64,000 nt of DNA from Flavobacterium collinsii (GTDB taxonomy: Bacteria; Bacteroidota; Bacteroidia; Flavobacteriales; Flavobacteriaceae): NCBI RefSeq assembly GCF_902804485.1, contig NZ_CADCST010000132.1:1-64000 (forward strand), read 5' to 3'. Within the stretch, counting starts at the first letter, position 1. Each line of letters starts with the position of its first letter. This document shows positions 45,110-54,223 of the stretch, piece after piece. The notes under the pieces are model-generated. The model saw only the letters and a program-made list of their open reading frames with translations, did not search any database and had not been told where the DNA came from. Both the position numbers and the translations under genes were made by a program.

Positions 45110-45901
45110 CTACAAATCCTGTGCATTCGCAATTAGCTCTGCAATATCCATCACTTTCACTTCTCCTTCTTTCTCCTGATGTTTAATACCATCAGTTAAC
45201 ATTGTATTGCAAAACGGACATCCGGCTGCAATAATATCCGGCTTTACTTCCAAAGCATCTTCGGTACGCAAAACGTTCACTTCTTTATTTCCCGGCTCGG
45301 CATCTTTAAACATTTGCGCCCCACCGGCTCCACAACATAATCCATTTGCTTTTGAGCGTTTCATTTCGACTAACTCAACATCCAATTTCTGAATTAAGTC
45401 TCTAGGCGCCTCATATACTTTATTAGCTCTTCCTAAATAACAAGGGTCATGGAAAGTAATTTTTTTTCCTTTAAACTGACCTCCTTCTACGGTTAGTCTT
45501 CCGTCATCAATTAATGATTTTAAGAATTCTGTATGATGAATAACATCGTACTGACCTCCTAATTCCGGATATTCGTTTTTTAAAGTATTGAAACAATGCG
45601 GACATGCGGTAACTATTTTCTTTGCTTCATACGCGTTAAGTACCTCGATATTCATCATGGCCTGCATTTGAAACAAGAACTCATTTCCGGCACGTTTTGC
45701 AGGATCTCCGGTACAGCTCTCTTCAGTACCCAAAACCGCAAACGAAACATTGGTACGATTTAAAATTCGCACAAATGCTTTTGTAATTTTCTTTGCTCTA
45801 TCATCAAAACTCCCTGCGCAACCAACCCAAAATAAAACTTCCGGTTGTGTTCCCTGGGCTAGCATTTCAGCCATTGTTGGCACTACTAAACTTTCTGACA
45901 T
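45110..45901 (-). CDS. CCG-domain Fe-S oxidoreductase subunit (HdrB/GlpC-like)
   Basis: 263 residues with two CCG-type cysteine motifs. The first has FWVGCAGSFDDRA, ESCTGDPAKRAGNE and ACPHCFNTLKNEYP; the second has FHDPCYLGR, LCCGAGGAQMF and AAGCPFCNTML. Such domains bind a non-cubane [4Fe-4S] cluster or reduce disulfides or quinones. The gene follows the membrane Fe-S subunit gene, and together they look like an HdrDE/GlpC-type complex passing electrons to or from quinone. The electron donor is not evident. It lies in an operon with cell-envelope genes. Confidence 0.88.
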   Translation of the reverse strand: MSESLVVPTMAEMLAQGTQPEVLFWVGCAGSFDDRAKKITKAFVRILNRTNVSFAVLGTEESCTGDPAKRAGNEFLFQMQAMMNIEVLNAYEAKKIVTACPHCFNTLKNEYPELGGQYDVIHHTEFLKSLIDDGRLTVEGGQFKGKKITFHDPCYLGRANKVYEAPRDLIQKLDVELVEMKRSKANGLCCGAGGAQMFKDAEPGNKEVNVLRTEDALEVKPDIIAAGCPFCNTMLTDGIKHQEKEGEVKVMDIAELIANAQDL

Positions 45902-45917
45902 CTTCTTATATTGTTAA

Positions 45918-46018
45918 ATCGGTTAATCGTTTATTTGGTTTATCGCACTCTTTGCCATAACCTTACTAAAAAACCTTACTATTTTATTTCAATCGATTAA
46001 ACGGTTAAACAAATAACC
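45918..46018. repeat. inverted GTTTAATCGGTTAA-type words in operon spacer
   Basis: GTTAAATCGGTTAATCGTTT (~45912-45931) and, inverted, AATCGATTAAACGGTTAAAC (~45991-46010) form loose arms. No ORF between the two Fe-S genes. Confidence 0.35.
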
Positions 46019-46033
46019 AATTAAACTTTTTTT

Positions 46034-47365
46034 TTAATTTTCGTTTTTCCAATTTAAACGATCCTGTTGGCTGTATTGCCAAGGCGCACCGTTGTTTTCG
46101 ATATTGGTCATCATCGCATTCAATGACATTGGAGCAGCACTTTGTTCCATCACTAAATAACGGCGCATGTCCATAATAATAGACAATGGACTGATATTTA
46201 CAGGACACTCTTCTACACAGGCATTACAGGATGTACAAGCCCATAATTCTTCAGGAGTAATATAATCGTTTAATAATGTTTTATTATCCGGAACAAAAAC
46301 ACCTTTATTGGCATCTATATTTTTACCTACTTCCTGCAAACGGTCTCTTGTGTCCATCATAATTTTACGAGGAGACAATTTTTTACCCGTTTGATTTGCC
46401 GGACATGATGATGTACAACGACCACATTCCGTACAGGTATAAGCATTTAAAAGCTGTACCCAGTTTAAATCCTGAACATCGCTTGCTCCAAATTTTGCAG
46501 GAGCAGCATTTTCGTCAACAGGAGCAGCTGCAAACGGATCTGCATTTGGATCCATCATCAACTTTACCTCTTTGGTTACTGACTCTAAATTATCAAACTG
46601 ACCTTCAGGGTTCAAGTTCGCAAAGTAAGTATTTGGGAACGCCAAAAGAATATGTAAATGTTTGGAGAAGTATAAGTAGTTCATAAAAACCAAAATACCC
46701 GCTATGTGCAGCCACCAAAAGACTTCAAATAACAGCACTACCAATTCATTCGACATTCCGTTAAAAATTGGTGCTATAAACTGACTGATTGGAAAGCTGC
46801 CCGCTTTATGAAAAACAGGGTCCGGAACATTCTGCAAATGCAGATCTGAAGCGTTCATTAACAAAAACAACATCATCAAAACCGTTTCGAAATACAAAAT
46901 GTAATTGGCATCACTTTTAGGAAAACCTTTTAAATCAGGATTTATGAAACGTTTTAATCGAATTACATTTCTTCTGATCCAAAAAACAGTAACAGCAAAA
47001 ATTACAAGTACTGCTAATATCTCAAATGAAGCTATTAAAACATCATATACCACACCTAAATAAGGCGCAAAAATTCTATGTGTTCCAAACAACCCGTCGA
47101 TAATGATCTCGAGTAATTCGATATTAATAATTATAAAACCAACGTAAACAAAAATATGAAGTATTCCAGCTACAGGGCGTCTCACCATTTTTGACTGCCC
47201 AAGAGCAATCAATGCCATGTTTTTCCAACGTGCTTTAGAATTATCTTTTCGGTTTACATCTACTCCTAAATTAATATTTCGGATGATTTTTTTTACGCTC
47301 GATGCAAAAAAACCGAAACCAATAATAAGAAGTATAGCGAATAAAATATTATCTAAATAACTCAT
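46034..47365 (-). CDS. membrane-bound 4Fe-4S ferredoxin-type oxidoreductase subunit
   Basis: 443 residues. About five membrane helices in the first ~250 residues resemble a nitrate-reductase-gamma/HdrE cytochrome b fold. A C-terminal domain holds two CxxCxxCxxxCP clusters (CTECGRCTSSCP and CTSCNACVEECP). Candidate haem ligands are His residues in helices (HIFVYVG, WLHIAG). It should pair with the CCG protein downstream, shuttling electrons between quinone and a cytoplasmic partner. It starts 5 nt after the MCE gene stop, so the two are tightly coupled. Confidence 0.88.
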   Translation of the reverse strand: MSYLDNILFAILLIIGFGFFASSVKKIIRNINLGVDVNRKDNSKARWKNMALIALGQSKMVRRPVAGILHIFVYVGFIIINIELLEIIIDGLFGTHRIFAPYLGVVYDVLIASFEILAVLVIFAVTVFWIRRNVIRLKRFINPDLKGFPKSDANYILYFETVLMMLFLLMNASDLHLQNVPDPVFHKAGSFPISQFIAPIFNGMSNELVVLLFEVFWWLHIAGILVFMNYLYFSKHLHILLAFPNTYFANLNPEGQFDNLESVTKEVKLMMDPNADPFAAAPVDENAAPAKFGASDVQDLNWVQLLNAYTCTECGRCTSSCPANQTGKKLSPRKIMMDTRDRLQEVGKNIDANKGVFVPDNKTLLNDYITPEELWACTSCNACVEECPVNISPLSIIMDMRRYLVMEQSAAPMSLNAMMTNIENNGAPWQYSQQDRLNWKNEN

Positions 47366-47370
47366 TCTAA

Positions 47371-48336
47371 TTAATTTTTAGTAGTTGGGTTAGCGTCTTC
47401 AGTTGGTGCCACATAAGGTTTGTTTTTCTTTCCGAAAAGAGAAACGTTTACATAACGTGTCGGGTAAAGACGAACGTCCTGCAACAGCAATTCAAGCTCT
47501 TTAGAAGTCTTTGCTAAATTAGTATACAAAGCGTCATCATTTAACAATTTACCCGCAGTACCTTTTCCTGAGTTTAAGTTACTCATAAGTACGTCAACTT
47601 TAGCCAAAGTTTGATTTAAGTTTCTAACTGTTTTACCTAGATCTGCTTTGCTTAAAGAATCTGATATTTTATTGAAGTTACTTGACATTTTATTAAAGTT
47701 GCTCACAACTCCGTTAATCTGTCCTTTATTCGTATCTAAGATAGTGTTAATACTTCCGGAGGCTTTATGAAACTGTTCCATAGTCTGACTCAATTCCGCC
47801 AAAGTCTTCTTCAGATCTTCTTGTCCTTTTTTATCTAAAACATTGTTTAAACCGGAAACCAGATTATCAATGTTAACCAACATTTTCTCTAACTTAACCT
47901 GAATTGGCTCAATTTTTCCACCTAAAGATTCTTTCAGTCCCAATTCCACTACAGGTGTTAAAGTCTGTCCGTCAACCGCTGGATCTTTGTCTGTTAGATT
48001 AGGAATAATTTTGATCTGTTTTCCACCAATTAAACTTGGAGAATACAAAGATGCCTGACTTGTTTTAGAAATTGGAAAATCAGTTTTTAATTGAAGTTCA
48101 ACTAATAATTTCCCTGTTACTTCATTGATTGTGATTTTAGTTACTTTACCAATAACAAGTCCGTTTATGGTAACGGGAGCTGATGCAGACAAATCCTCAA
48201 CATTATCATATTCTACATATAATGTTTTATAATTTGTAAAAAGGTCTTTGCCTTTTAAAAAACTGTAGCCCCAAATAAATAATAAAATTGACGCGATGAC
48301 TAAAATAGCCGTTTTAATTTCTCTTGTTAGTTTCAA
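47371..48336 (-). CDS. MCE/MlaD-family protein
   Basis: 321 residues. One N-terminal membrane helix (~11-29), the MlaD domain (~37-115, with YVEYDNVEDLSASAPVTING) and a long helical region with repeated Asn-Leu-Asn and Lys-Leu patterns. MCE proteins form periplasmic hexamers that carry phospholipids between membranes. The MlaE and MlaF partners are not here. It follows the amidase gene by 50 nt, with an internal TAATTTTG box (48361-48354), and precedes the Fe-S genes. Confidence 0.92.
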   Translation of the reverse strand: MKLTREIKTAILVIASILLFIWGYSFLKGKDLFTNYKTLYVEYDNVEDLSASAPVTINGLVIGKVTKITINEVTGKLLVELQLKTDFPISKTSQASLYSPSLIGGKQIKIIPNLTDKDPAVDGQTLTPVVELGLKESLGGKIEPIQVKLEKMLVNIDNLVSGLNNVLDKKGQEDLKKTLAELSQTMEQFHKASGSINTILDTNKGQINGVVSNFNKMSSNFNKISDSLSKADLGKTVRNLNQTLAKVDVLMSNLNSGKGTAGKLLNDDALYTNLAKTSKELELLLQDVRLYPTRYVNVSLFGKKNKPYVAPTEDANPTTKN

Positions 48337-48386
48337 AATTCTTAGTGTTTGTACAAAATTAATATAAATATTCGAACTAGAAGCTA

Positions 48387-49514
48387 TTATTTAATGACGT
48401 CTTGAATACTGACCTTTTCTCCATCTTTGGTTGCAACCAAAAAAGCAGCTCCATATCCTTTATCTTTAGCTTCTTCCAAATATTTTTTAGCGGCATCATA
48501 ACTCGAAGTTTCCTGATAGAAATATTTGTAAATATTATTTTCGAACAACATTGTTACGTTTTTAAGCCCTTTAAAGTTCTTAGGCTCTAGTGGTGTTTTT
48601 TTAATACTTGCGATAAGCTGTACTTTAAAGAATGTTCCTTTTGGAGCATTTTTGACTGCCGCAGTTGTTTCAATCTCTTTCGCTTTTACCGGAGTAGAAG
48701 TATCCCTTGCCGGTCTTGCCTCAATTATCTCAGGAGTTCCTGAACCAAAATATTCACTTTTGTAACTTAAAATAGCTTCGGCAATAGCTTTTGCAATATC
48801 ATTTTGTCCTTCTTCTGAATTTAGAATATTCCCTTCTGTCGGATTCGATACAAATCCTGTTTCAACTAAAACTCTAGGCATATAGGCTTTGTGAAGCACC
48901 ATAAAAGGAGCTTGCTTTACACCTCCCTGCCTCAATTTTTTTCCAAGTTTATCAAAGTTGTCTTCAATTTTACTAGCCAGCGAAATACTGTTGTCTAAAT
49001 ATTCTTCCTGCATTAAAGTCATTCCGATCATAGATTCAGGTGAATTTGGATCGTAACCTTCGTATTTACGCTTATAATCCTTCTCTAAAGTAATTACAGA
49101 GTTCTCTTTTTTCGCAGCTTCAAGATTCGATGCTACTTTACTTAATCCCATTACATAGGTCTCGGTTCCGTCTGCAGCCGTATTTTTATTTGCATTACAG
49201 TGTATTGAGACAAAAATATTCGAATTTGCTCTGTTTGCAATGTTTGCTCTTTCGACCAAATCGATAAAAACATCTGTTTTACGCGTATAGATCACATTAA
49301 CATTAGGACTTCCTTCTAAAATTTTACCAACTTTTAAAACAATCGCTAAAGCAATATTTTTTTCAATTCGTCCGCTGTAAACAGCTCCAAAGTCGTGATC
49401 ACCATGTCCAGCATCAAGTGTTACCTTAAAAACATTTGCCTGGCTATAAGCACAAAAAGACAATATCGTTAGAAAAAAAGTAAATATTACTTTAATTTTG
49501 TTAAATCTATTCAT
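48387..49514 (-). CDS. N-acetylmuramoyl-L-alanine amidase with C-terminal SPOR-like domain
   Basis: About 375 residues. A signal peptide (ends AYSQ) and an Amidase_3 domain (~30-255) with zinc ligands in LDAGHGDHDFGA, IEKNIALAI and SIHCNANKN, and catalytic Glu in VETGFVSN. The C-terminal ~80 residues (FKVQLIASIKK and YDAAKKYLEEAKDKGYGAAF) look like a SPOR domain that binds denuded peptidoglycan at the septum. It cleaves the peptide from MurNAc during cell separation. Start 49514 is chosen because the signal peptide begins there. Confidence 0.93.
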   Translation of the reverse strand: MNRFNKIKVIFTFFLTILSFCAYSQANVFKVTLDAGHGDHDFGAVYSGRIEKNIALAIVLKVGKILEGSPNVNVIYTRKTDVFIDLVERANIANRANSNIFVSIHCNANKNTAADGTETYVMGLSKVASNLEAAKKENSVITLEKDYKRKYEGYDPNSPESMIGMTLMQEEYLDNSISLASKIEDNFDKLGKKLRQGGVKQAPFMVLHKAYMPRVLVETGFVSNPTEGNILNSEEGQNDIAKAIAEAILSYKSEYFGSGTPEIIEARPARDTSTPVKAKEIETTAAVKNAPKGTFFKVQLIASIKKTPLEPKNFKGLKNVTMLFENNIYKYFYQETSSYDAAKKYLEEAKDKGYGAAFLVATKDGEKVSIQDVIK

Positions 49515-49568
49515 AAATCTAAAAGTTAATTTTAATAAAACGCAACAGCTATAATTTTTACAATTGAT

Positions 49569-49576
49569 TATTTTTG
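49569..49576 (+). promoter_or_regulatory. -7 element (TAnnTTTG) upstream of lptD
   Basis: TATTTTTG on the plus strand. It would start transcription near 49583, ruling out the earliest in-frame TTG at 49564. The -33 box is not clear. Confidence 0.4.
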
Positions 49577-49596
49577 ACAAAAAATTATATGTAAGT

Positions 49597-52317
49597 TTGA
49601 CATGTCAAAAAACAAGCCATAATTTTACAAAAATAGCATTTAAACCTTTGCATACAAACTTATTTAATATCGTTTTATTATCATTTTTCCTAACTTTAGG
49701 ATGTGGTAATTTATATTCGCAAGAGATAAAAAACAAAAAAAAGTCTTTACCTACTGTAAAACAAACAGATAAACCCAAAACTATTGCAGCAGACAAACCT
49801 GAAGCCGCTGTATCAGACACTATAAAGCTGGATACTGTTAAAGCCAAAAAGAATTTTCTAGACGCCGTAACCAAATATAAGGCTAAAGATTATGCTAAAT
49901 ATGACAAAAAAGCAAAAACTCTTACCTTATATAATGAAGCCGAACTCTACTACAAAGATGTAGAACTAAAATCAGGAATCATTGTTTTAAACATGGAAAA
50001 GGAAGAAGTTTATGCCGGACGCATACGAGATTCTGCAGGTGTTTTGACGCAATATCCAAACTTCAAACAAGGGGCAAGCGAAGTTCAGCCAGATTCTATT
50101 CGATTTAACTTTAAAACAAAAAAAGCTTTAATCTACAATTCCAGAACCGAACAGGGAGAATTTAAAATTAAAGCAGCGATTACCAAAAAAGAAAACGACT
50201 CCGTTTACTTTTTGCGTGGTGCCCGTTTTACAACTGCAAAAGACATTGACAATCCCGAATACTACTTTCAGACCAATAAAGTCAAATTTATTCCCGGTAA
50301 AAAAGTAATTACAGGTTTGACCAATATGGTTATTGCTGATGTTCCTACTCCTCTGGCACTGCCTTTTGCGTATTTTCCAATGAGTCAGGAAAAAAGTGTT
50401 TCGGGTATTATTTTACCCAGCTACAACGACTCTAACACAAGAGGATTCTCTTTACAGAATGGAGGTTATTACTTTGCATTAAGCGATAACTACGACCTGA
50501 CCGTTTTAGGTGATTATTATACCAATGGTAGTTACGCAATGCGTTTTGAGTCGGTATACGCTACAAAATATAAATACAGAGGAAACCTTAATATCCGTTT
50601 TGAAAATTTAATAAACAGTGAACGCGGTTATCCTGATTATTCAAAAGAAAAAATCTACAACATTCAGTGGTCGCATTCAAAAGATACAAAAGCAAACCCT
50701 AATTCAACTTTTTCTGCTTCTGTTAACATGGGTAGTAGTAAGTATTTCAAACGATCTATCAATCAAGCGAACGCAGGATCGAATTTAAATAACACTTTAA
50801 ATTCATCCATTTCATATAACAAAACATTCAATACGATACCTCAGGCGCGTATATCGCTAACTGCAACACACTCGCAGAATACCCAAACGGAAAAAATCGA
50901 TATGACATTACCAACGTTGCAAGCCAGCGTCGACCGTGTATATCCATTTGTTGGAAAGGACGGTGTCAAAAAAGGATTCATAAAAAACATCAATTTACAA
51001 TATAACTTAAGCGGTAAAAACAGTATCTCAACAACAGACTCTTTATTTTTCAAACCACAAATGTTCAGAGATGCCAAAATAGGAATGCAGCACAGTATTC
51101 CTATTAGTACCAATTTCAAGCTGTTTAAATACTTTAGTGCGGGAGCCTCTACCAATTATCAGGAAACCTGGGTAACCAAAACCATTGCCAGAAATTATGA
51201 TGCGACTAAAGGACAAGCCGTAACGTCTACTATAAATGGGTTTGATGCTTTTAGAACTTATAATTTCAGCACCAATTTAGGAACTACAATTTACGGTACT
51301 TTCAATTTTGGAGAAGACAAAAAAATTCAGTCTGTACGTCATGTCATGAGACCAAACATAACCTATTCGTACACTCCTAGCTTTAATCAGTATTATGACA
51401 ATTATACCGTTGATGCAACAGGAAAGATTAATACTTACTCCAGATTTGACGAAGGTATTTTTGGTGCTCCGGGGAACAGCAACGCCAATATTGTATCCTT
51501 TGCTTTAAGCAATACTTTTGAGGCCAAAGTACGAGATCGCGACAGCACAAAAACAGAGCCGAAAAAGATCATGTTATTAAACAATTTAAACTTTAGCACC
51601 AGCTATAATTTTAATGCTGACGGAAAAGAAACTCTAGCCTGGCAACCAGTAATCGTAAGCGGTGGAACACAGCTTTTAGACAATAAAATGAATGTCAATT
51701 TTGGAGCTGTTTTAAATCCGTATGCAATTGACAATTCAGGTCATGTTATGAATGTCTTTAATATTGACAATGGCGGAAGTTTGTTCCGATTAACCAGTGC
51801 CAATGTTACTTTAAACTATTCGTTTTCAAATAAAGGAACAAAAGAAGAAAAGAATACGCAGAGCCAGCGAAATGGAGGTCGTAATGATGACTTATTCGGA
51901 ACAAATACGGACTTAAATGATCCCCGAAACAGCCAGTTTGCTAACGAGAAAGATGATGACAAAGATGTTATAAGTGAATTTTTCAGTTCTAAACTTCCAT
52001 GGGATATGACTATGGCATACTCCCTAACCTACTCAAATGCCGCCAGAGAAAATAAAATTACAGGAAACTCTATCATGATATCCGCCAATATGGATATTAC
52101 TCCTAAGTGGAAGGGTGGAGTTTCTACTGGTTACGATTTTGTACAAAAAGGAGTTACTTTTACACAGTTCCGTTTTGAAAGAGATTTATTAAGCTGGAGA
52201 ATGGCATTTAACTGGACTCCTATTGGTCCAAACTCAAACTGGAATTTCTTTATTGGAATTAAATCCGGAATGTTGAGCGACATCAAATGGAACAAGCGTA
52301 GTACTTCAAATCGATAA
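49597..52317 (+). CDS. lptD: LPS-assembly protein LptD, Bacteroidota type
   Basis: About 906 residues. Signal peptide (FNIVLLSFFLTLGCGNLYSQ), OstA-like beta-jellyroll (~80-270, with KTLTLYNEAELYYKDVELKSG) and a large beta barrel. PTPLALPFAYFPMSQEKSVSG and GIILPSYNDS mark the jellyroll-barrel junction of this family. It inserts LPS into the outer leaflet with LptE. No ATG is available: TTG 49564, 49597 and 49648 are candidates. 49564 precedes the predicted transcript start; 49648 directly precedes the signal peptide; 49597 is kept as a compromise. The long strand-rich region contains many Lys and Asn. ridA follows 24 nt after the stop. Confidence 0.88.
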   Translation: MTCQKTSHNFTKIAFKPLHTNLFNIVLLSFFLTLGCGNLYSQEIKNKKKSLPTVKQTDKPKTIAADKPEAAVSDTIKLDTVKAKKNFLDAVTKYKAKDYAKYDKKAKTLTLYNEAELYYKDVELKSGIIVLNMEKEEVYAGRIRDSAGVLTQYPNFKQGASEVQPDSIRFNFKTKKALIYNSRTEQGEFKIKAAITKKENDSVYFLRGARFTTAKDIDNPEYYFQTNKVKFIPGKKVITGLTNMVIADVPTPLALPFAYFPMSQEKSVSGIILPSYNDSNTRGFSLQNGGYYFALSDNYDLTVLGDYYTNGSYAMRFESVYATKYKYRGNLNIRFENLINSERGYPDYSKEKIYNIQWSHSKDTKANPNSTFSASVNMGSSKYFKRSINQANAGSNLNNTLNSSISYNKTFNTIPQARISLTATHSQNTQTEKIDMTLPTLQASVDRVYPFVGKDGVKKGFIKNINLQYNLSGKNSISTTDSLFFKPQMFRDAKIGMQHSIPISTNFKLFKYFSAGASTNYQETWVTKTIARNYDATKGQAVTSTINGFDAFRTYNFSTNLGTTIYGTFNFGEDKKIQSVRHVMRPNITYSYTPSFNQYYDNYTVDATGKINTYSRFDEGIFGAPGNSNANIVSFALSNTFEAKVRDRDSTKTEPKKIMLLNNLNFSTSYNFNADGKETLAWQPVIVSGGTQLLDNKMNVNFGAVLNPYAIDNSGHVMNVFNIDNGGSLFRLTSANVTLNYSFSNKGTKEEKNTQSQRNGGRNDDLFGTNTDLNDPRNSQFANEKDDDKDVISEFFSSKLPWDMTMAYSLTYSNAARENKITGNSIMISANMDITPKWKGGVSTGYDFVQKGVTFTQFRFERDLLSWRMAFNWTPIGPNSNWNFFIGIKSGMLSDIKWNKRSTSNR
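49628..49657 (-). promoter_or_regulatory. promoter of the amidase operon
   Basis: On the minus strand TTG (49657-49655), 19 nt, TATTTTTG (49635-49628). Both boxes fit the consensus. The promoter lies inside the 5' end of the divergent lptD reading frame and gives a leader of ~110 nt. Confidence 0.6.
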
Positions 52318-52341
52318 ACGATCGAACAAAAATAATTTATT

Positions 52342-52722
52342 ATGAAAAAAATCATCTTTACTGAAAAGGCACCAGCTCCAATTGGTCCTTACAACCAGGC
52401 AGTATTATCAGGAAACACACTTTACGCATCAGGTCAGATTGCTATCAATCCGGCTTCGGGCGAACTTATTACTGACAACATCAATGATGAAACGAAACAA
52501 GTAATGGAAAATATTGCAGCAATTCTCGAAGCTGCTGATATGTCTTTTGAAAATGTGGTTAAAGCAACCATCTTCATTATGGACATGAATAATTTTGGGG
52601 CAATAAACACTGTTTACGGTTCTTATTTTAACGAAAAAACAGCTCCTGCACGCGAAACTGTTCAGGTAGCTTGTTTGCCAAAAAACGTAAATGTAGAGAT
52701 TTCCATAATTGCAGTAAAATAA
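52342..52722 (+). CDS. ridA: RidA family enamine/imine deaminase
   Basis: 126 residues. KAPAPIGPYNQAV, ASGQIAINP, ETVQVACLPKNVNVEI with the conserved Arg before ETVQ are diagnostic of RidA. It hydrolyses reactive enamine/imine intermediates from PLP enzymes such as threonine dehydratase. It is probably cotranscribed with lptD (24-nt gap), with no obvious functional link. Confidence 0.95.
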   Translation: MKKIIFTEKAPAPIGPYNQAVLSGNTLYASGQIAINPASGELITDNINDETKQVMENIAAILEAADMSFENVVKATIFIMDMNNFGAINTVYGSYFNEKTAPARETVQVACLPKNVNVEISIIAVK

Positions 52723-52728
52723 AAAAAT

Positions 52729-52797
52729 GTTTCAGGTTTCAACTTATAGTTGATAATTGTGCTTAAAGCGCCAAACTTGAAACTTGGAACCTGAAAC
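52729..52797. repeat. inverted GTTTCAG/GTTTCAA repeat
   Basis: GTTTCAGGTTTCAA (52729-52742) pairs with TTGGAACCTGAAAC (52784-52797), 13 of 14 positions. The units are those of the tandem tract at 45014-45062. Confidence 0.6.
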
Positions 52798-52800
52798 AAA

Positions 52801-52833
52801 AAAACCATTACGAGCTCGTAATGGTTTTTTTTT
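52801..52833. terminator. bidirectional terminator between ridA and mgsA
   Basis: AAAACCATTACGAG (52801-52814) and CTCGTAATGGTTTT (52815-52828) form a perfect palindrome flanked by A- and T-runs. Confidence 0.9.
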
Positions 52834-52854
52834 GTATATCTAAAAATAGAAATT

Positions 52855-53229
52855 CTATAATTGCAAAGCGATAGCATTTAGCAGCAACTGTGCCGAAGCT
52901 TCATTTGTTGCGAGAGGTACATTATGCACATCACAAACACGAATTAACATATTAATATCGACTTCATGAGCATGACTTGCCAGAGGGTCCTTAAAGAAGA
53001 AAACCATTTTTGTTTTCCCCTCGGCTACTCTTGCAGCAATTTGCGCATCACCACCCATTGGTCCGGAAAGCATTCTTTTTACCTTAAAACCAGCATTAAC
53101 AGCTTTACTTCCTGTAGTTCCTGTTGCAATTAGTTTAATGTTTTCCTGAAGCAGCAAAGTCTTATTTTTATTTAAAAACTGAACCATGTCTGCCTTTTTT
53201 CCATCGTGAGCTATAATAGCAATTTCCAT
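52855..53229 (-). CDS. mgsA: methylglyoxal synthase
   Basis: 124 residues. IAHDGKKADM, ATGTTG, SGPMGGDAQIAA (catalytic Asp61, like Asp71 of E. coli) and FFKDPLASHAHEVD match MgsA throughout. It converts dihydroxyacetone phosphate to methylglyoxal, relieving phosphate shortage when sugar phosphates build up. It starts 13 nt after the GlcNAc-kinase-like gene, in a run of glycolytic genes on the same strand. Confidence 0.95.
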   Translation of the reverse strand: MEIAIIAHDGKKADMVQFLNKNKTLLLQENIKLIATGTTGSKAVNAGFKVKRMLSGPMGGDAQIAARVAEGKTKMVFFFKDPLASHAHEVDINMLIRVCDVHNVPLATNEASAQLLLNAIALQL

Positions 53230-53242
53230 ATTTTAATTCTAT

Positions 53243-54094
53243 TTATTGATTTGCAACGTGGTAAGCAATTAATCCATCAATAGGTCTGCGTAAAACATTA
53301 CCCAATTGAAGTTCGTACTTATCAAAAGTTTCCTGCAATTCCTCTTTTAGATAAAAAGCGATAGAACCTACAAAATGAACCGGAACTTCTTTGCAATTAT
53401 CAAATTGCTTGATGTAATTTTTAACGAAAGATTTCATGCCTTTGAAGATGATCTTTCTACAAAACTCCGTGTCTTTATGTTTGATCAGGAACTTTGCAAA
53501 AGTCGCCAAATAAGCATTTGGATTTGGCTCTTTATACAATTTATTCTTGATAAAATCAGGATCTAAATTATACTCTTTCTCAAATTCAACAGCCAGTTCT
53601 TTAGGCATTTTATTGAAATAGTACTTTCTGATTAATTCTTTTCCAAAAACATTTCCACTACAATCATCCATTGCAATATATCCAAGTGACTGTACTTTTT
53701 GATGCAATATTTTTCCATCAAAGAAACTGCAGTTAGAACCGGTACCTAAGATGCTTACAATGGCAGCCTCTCCTTTAGGAGTAGTCGCATATACTGCAGC
53801 ATAAGTATCTTCCTGAACTTCTACAATTGCATTCTCAAAATATTCCTGAAATATCCTCGAAAGTTCAATTTTCATCCTATCGGTTCCGCAACCTGCTCCA
53901 TAAAAGAACAAATGTGTCGCATTTTTTTTATTTTGCAGGATGTCAAAACGGTCGTTTAATCTTTCGACTATTTCGGGACCGTCAAGAATTTCAGGATTTA
54001 ATCCTAAAGTTTGTGTGGTGAATAATACTTTTCCATTATCATCAATTGCAATCCAGTCGGCTTTAGTAGATCCACTATCAACTATTAATTTCAT
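53243..54094 (-). CDS. BadF/BcrAD-type ATPase, likely N-acetylglucosamine kinase
   Basis: 283 residues of the ASKHA fold. The first phosphate loop reads DSGSTKADWIAID, the second ILGTGSNCSFFDG, with YIAMDDCSGNVFGKELI between lobes. This arrangement is typical of the eukaryote-like NAGK/BadF group, which phosphorylates GlcNAc or related amino sugars. With a chitin locus in the same window, feeding GlcNAc-6-phosphate to the NagB/PIG-L protein is plausible. MgsA follows immediately downstream. Other amino-sugar kinases cannot be excluded. Confidence 0.8.
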   Translation of the reverse strand: MKLIVDSGSTKADWIAIDDNGKVLFTTQTLGLNPEILDGPEIVERLNDRFDILQNKKNATHLFFYGAGCGTDRMKIELSRIFQEYFENAIVEVQEDTYAAVYATTPKGEAAIVSILGTGSNCSFFDGKILHQKVQSLGYIAMDDCSGNVFGKELIRKYYFNKMPKELAVEFEKEYNLDPDFIKNKLYKEPNPNAYLATFAKFLIKHKDTEFCRKIIFKGMKSFVKNYIKQFDNCKEVPVHFVGSIAFYLKEELQETFDKYELQLGNVLRRPIDGLIAYHVANQ

Positions 54095-54175
54095 TTTATT
54101 TAGTTTTTGGATTAGTTTTTCTTTAGCTAAATAAAAAGTATGCTTTTAAATTAATTAAAGAAGTAACAAAATAAG

Positions 54176-54207
54176 AAAATCCCATTACTATTCAATAACG
54201 GGATTTT
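54176..54207 (-). terminator. terminator of gapA
   Basis: AAAATCCCATTA (54176-54187) pairs with TAACGGGATTTT (54196-54207) apart from one mismatch, and T-rich sequence follows on the minus strand. Confidence 0.75.
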
Positions 54208-54223
54208 GCAAAAATATATATTA

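Noticed and set aside
44814..45179. 121-aa plus-strand ORF
   Set aside because: Its middle is the translated heptamer repeat, and both ends are antisense to real genes.
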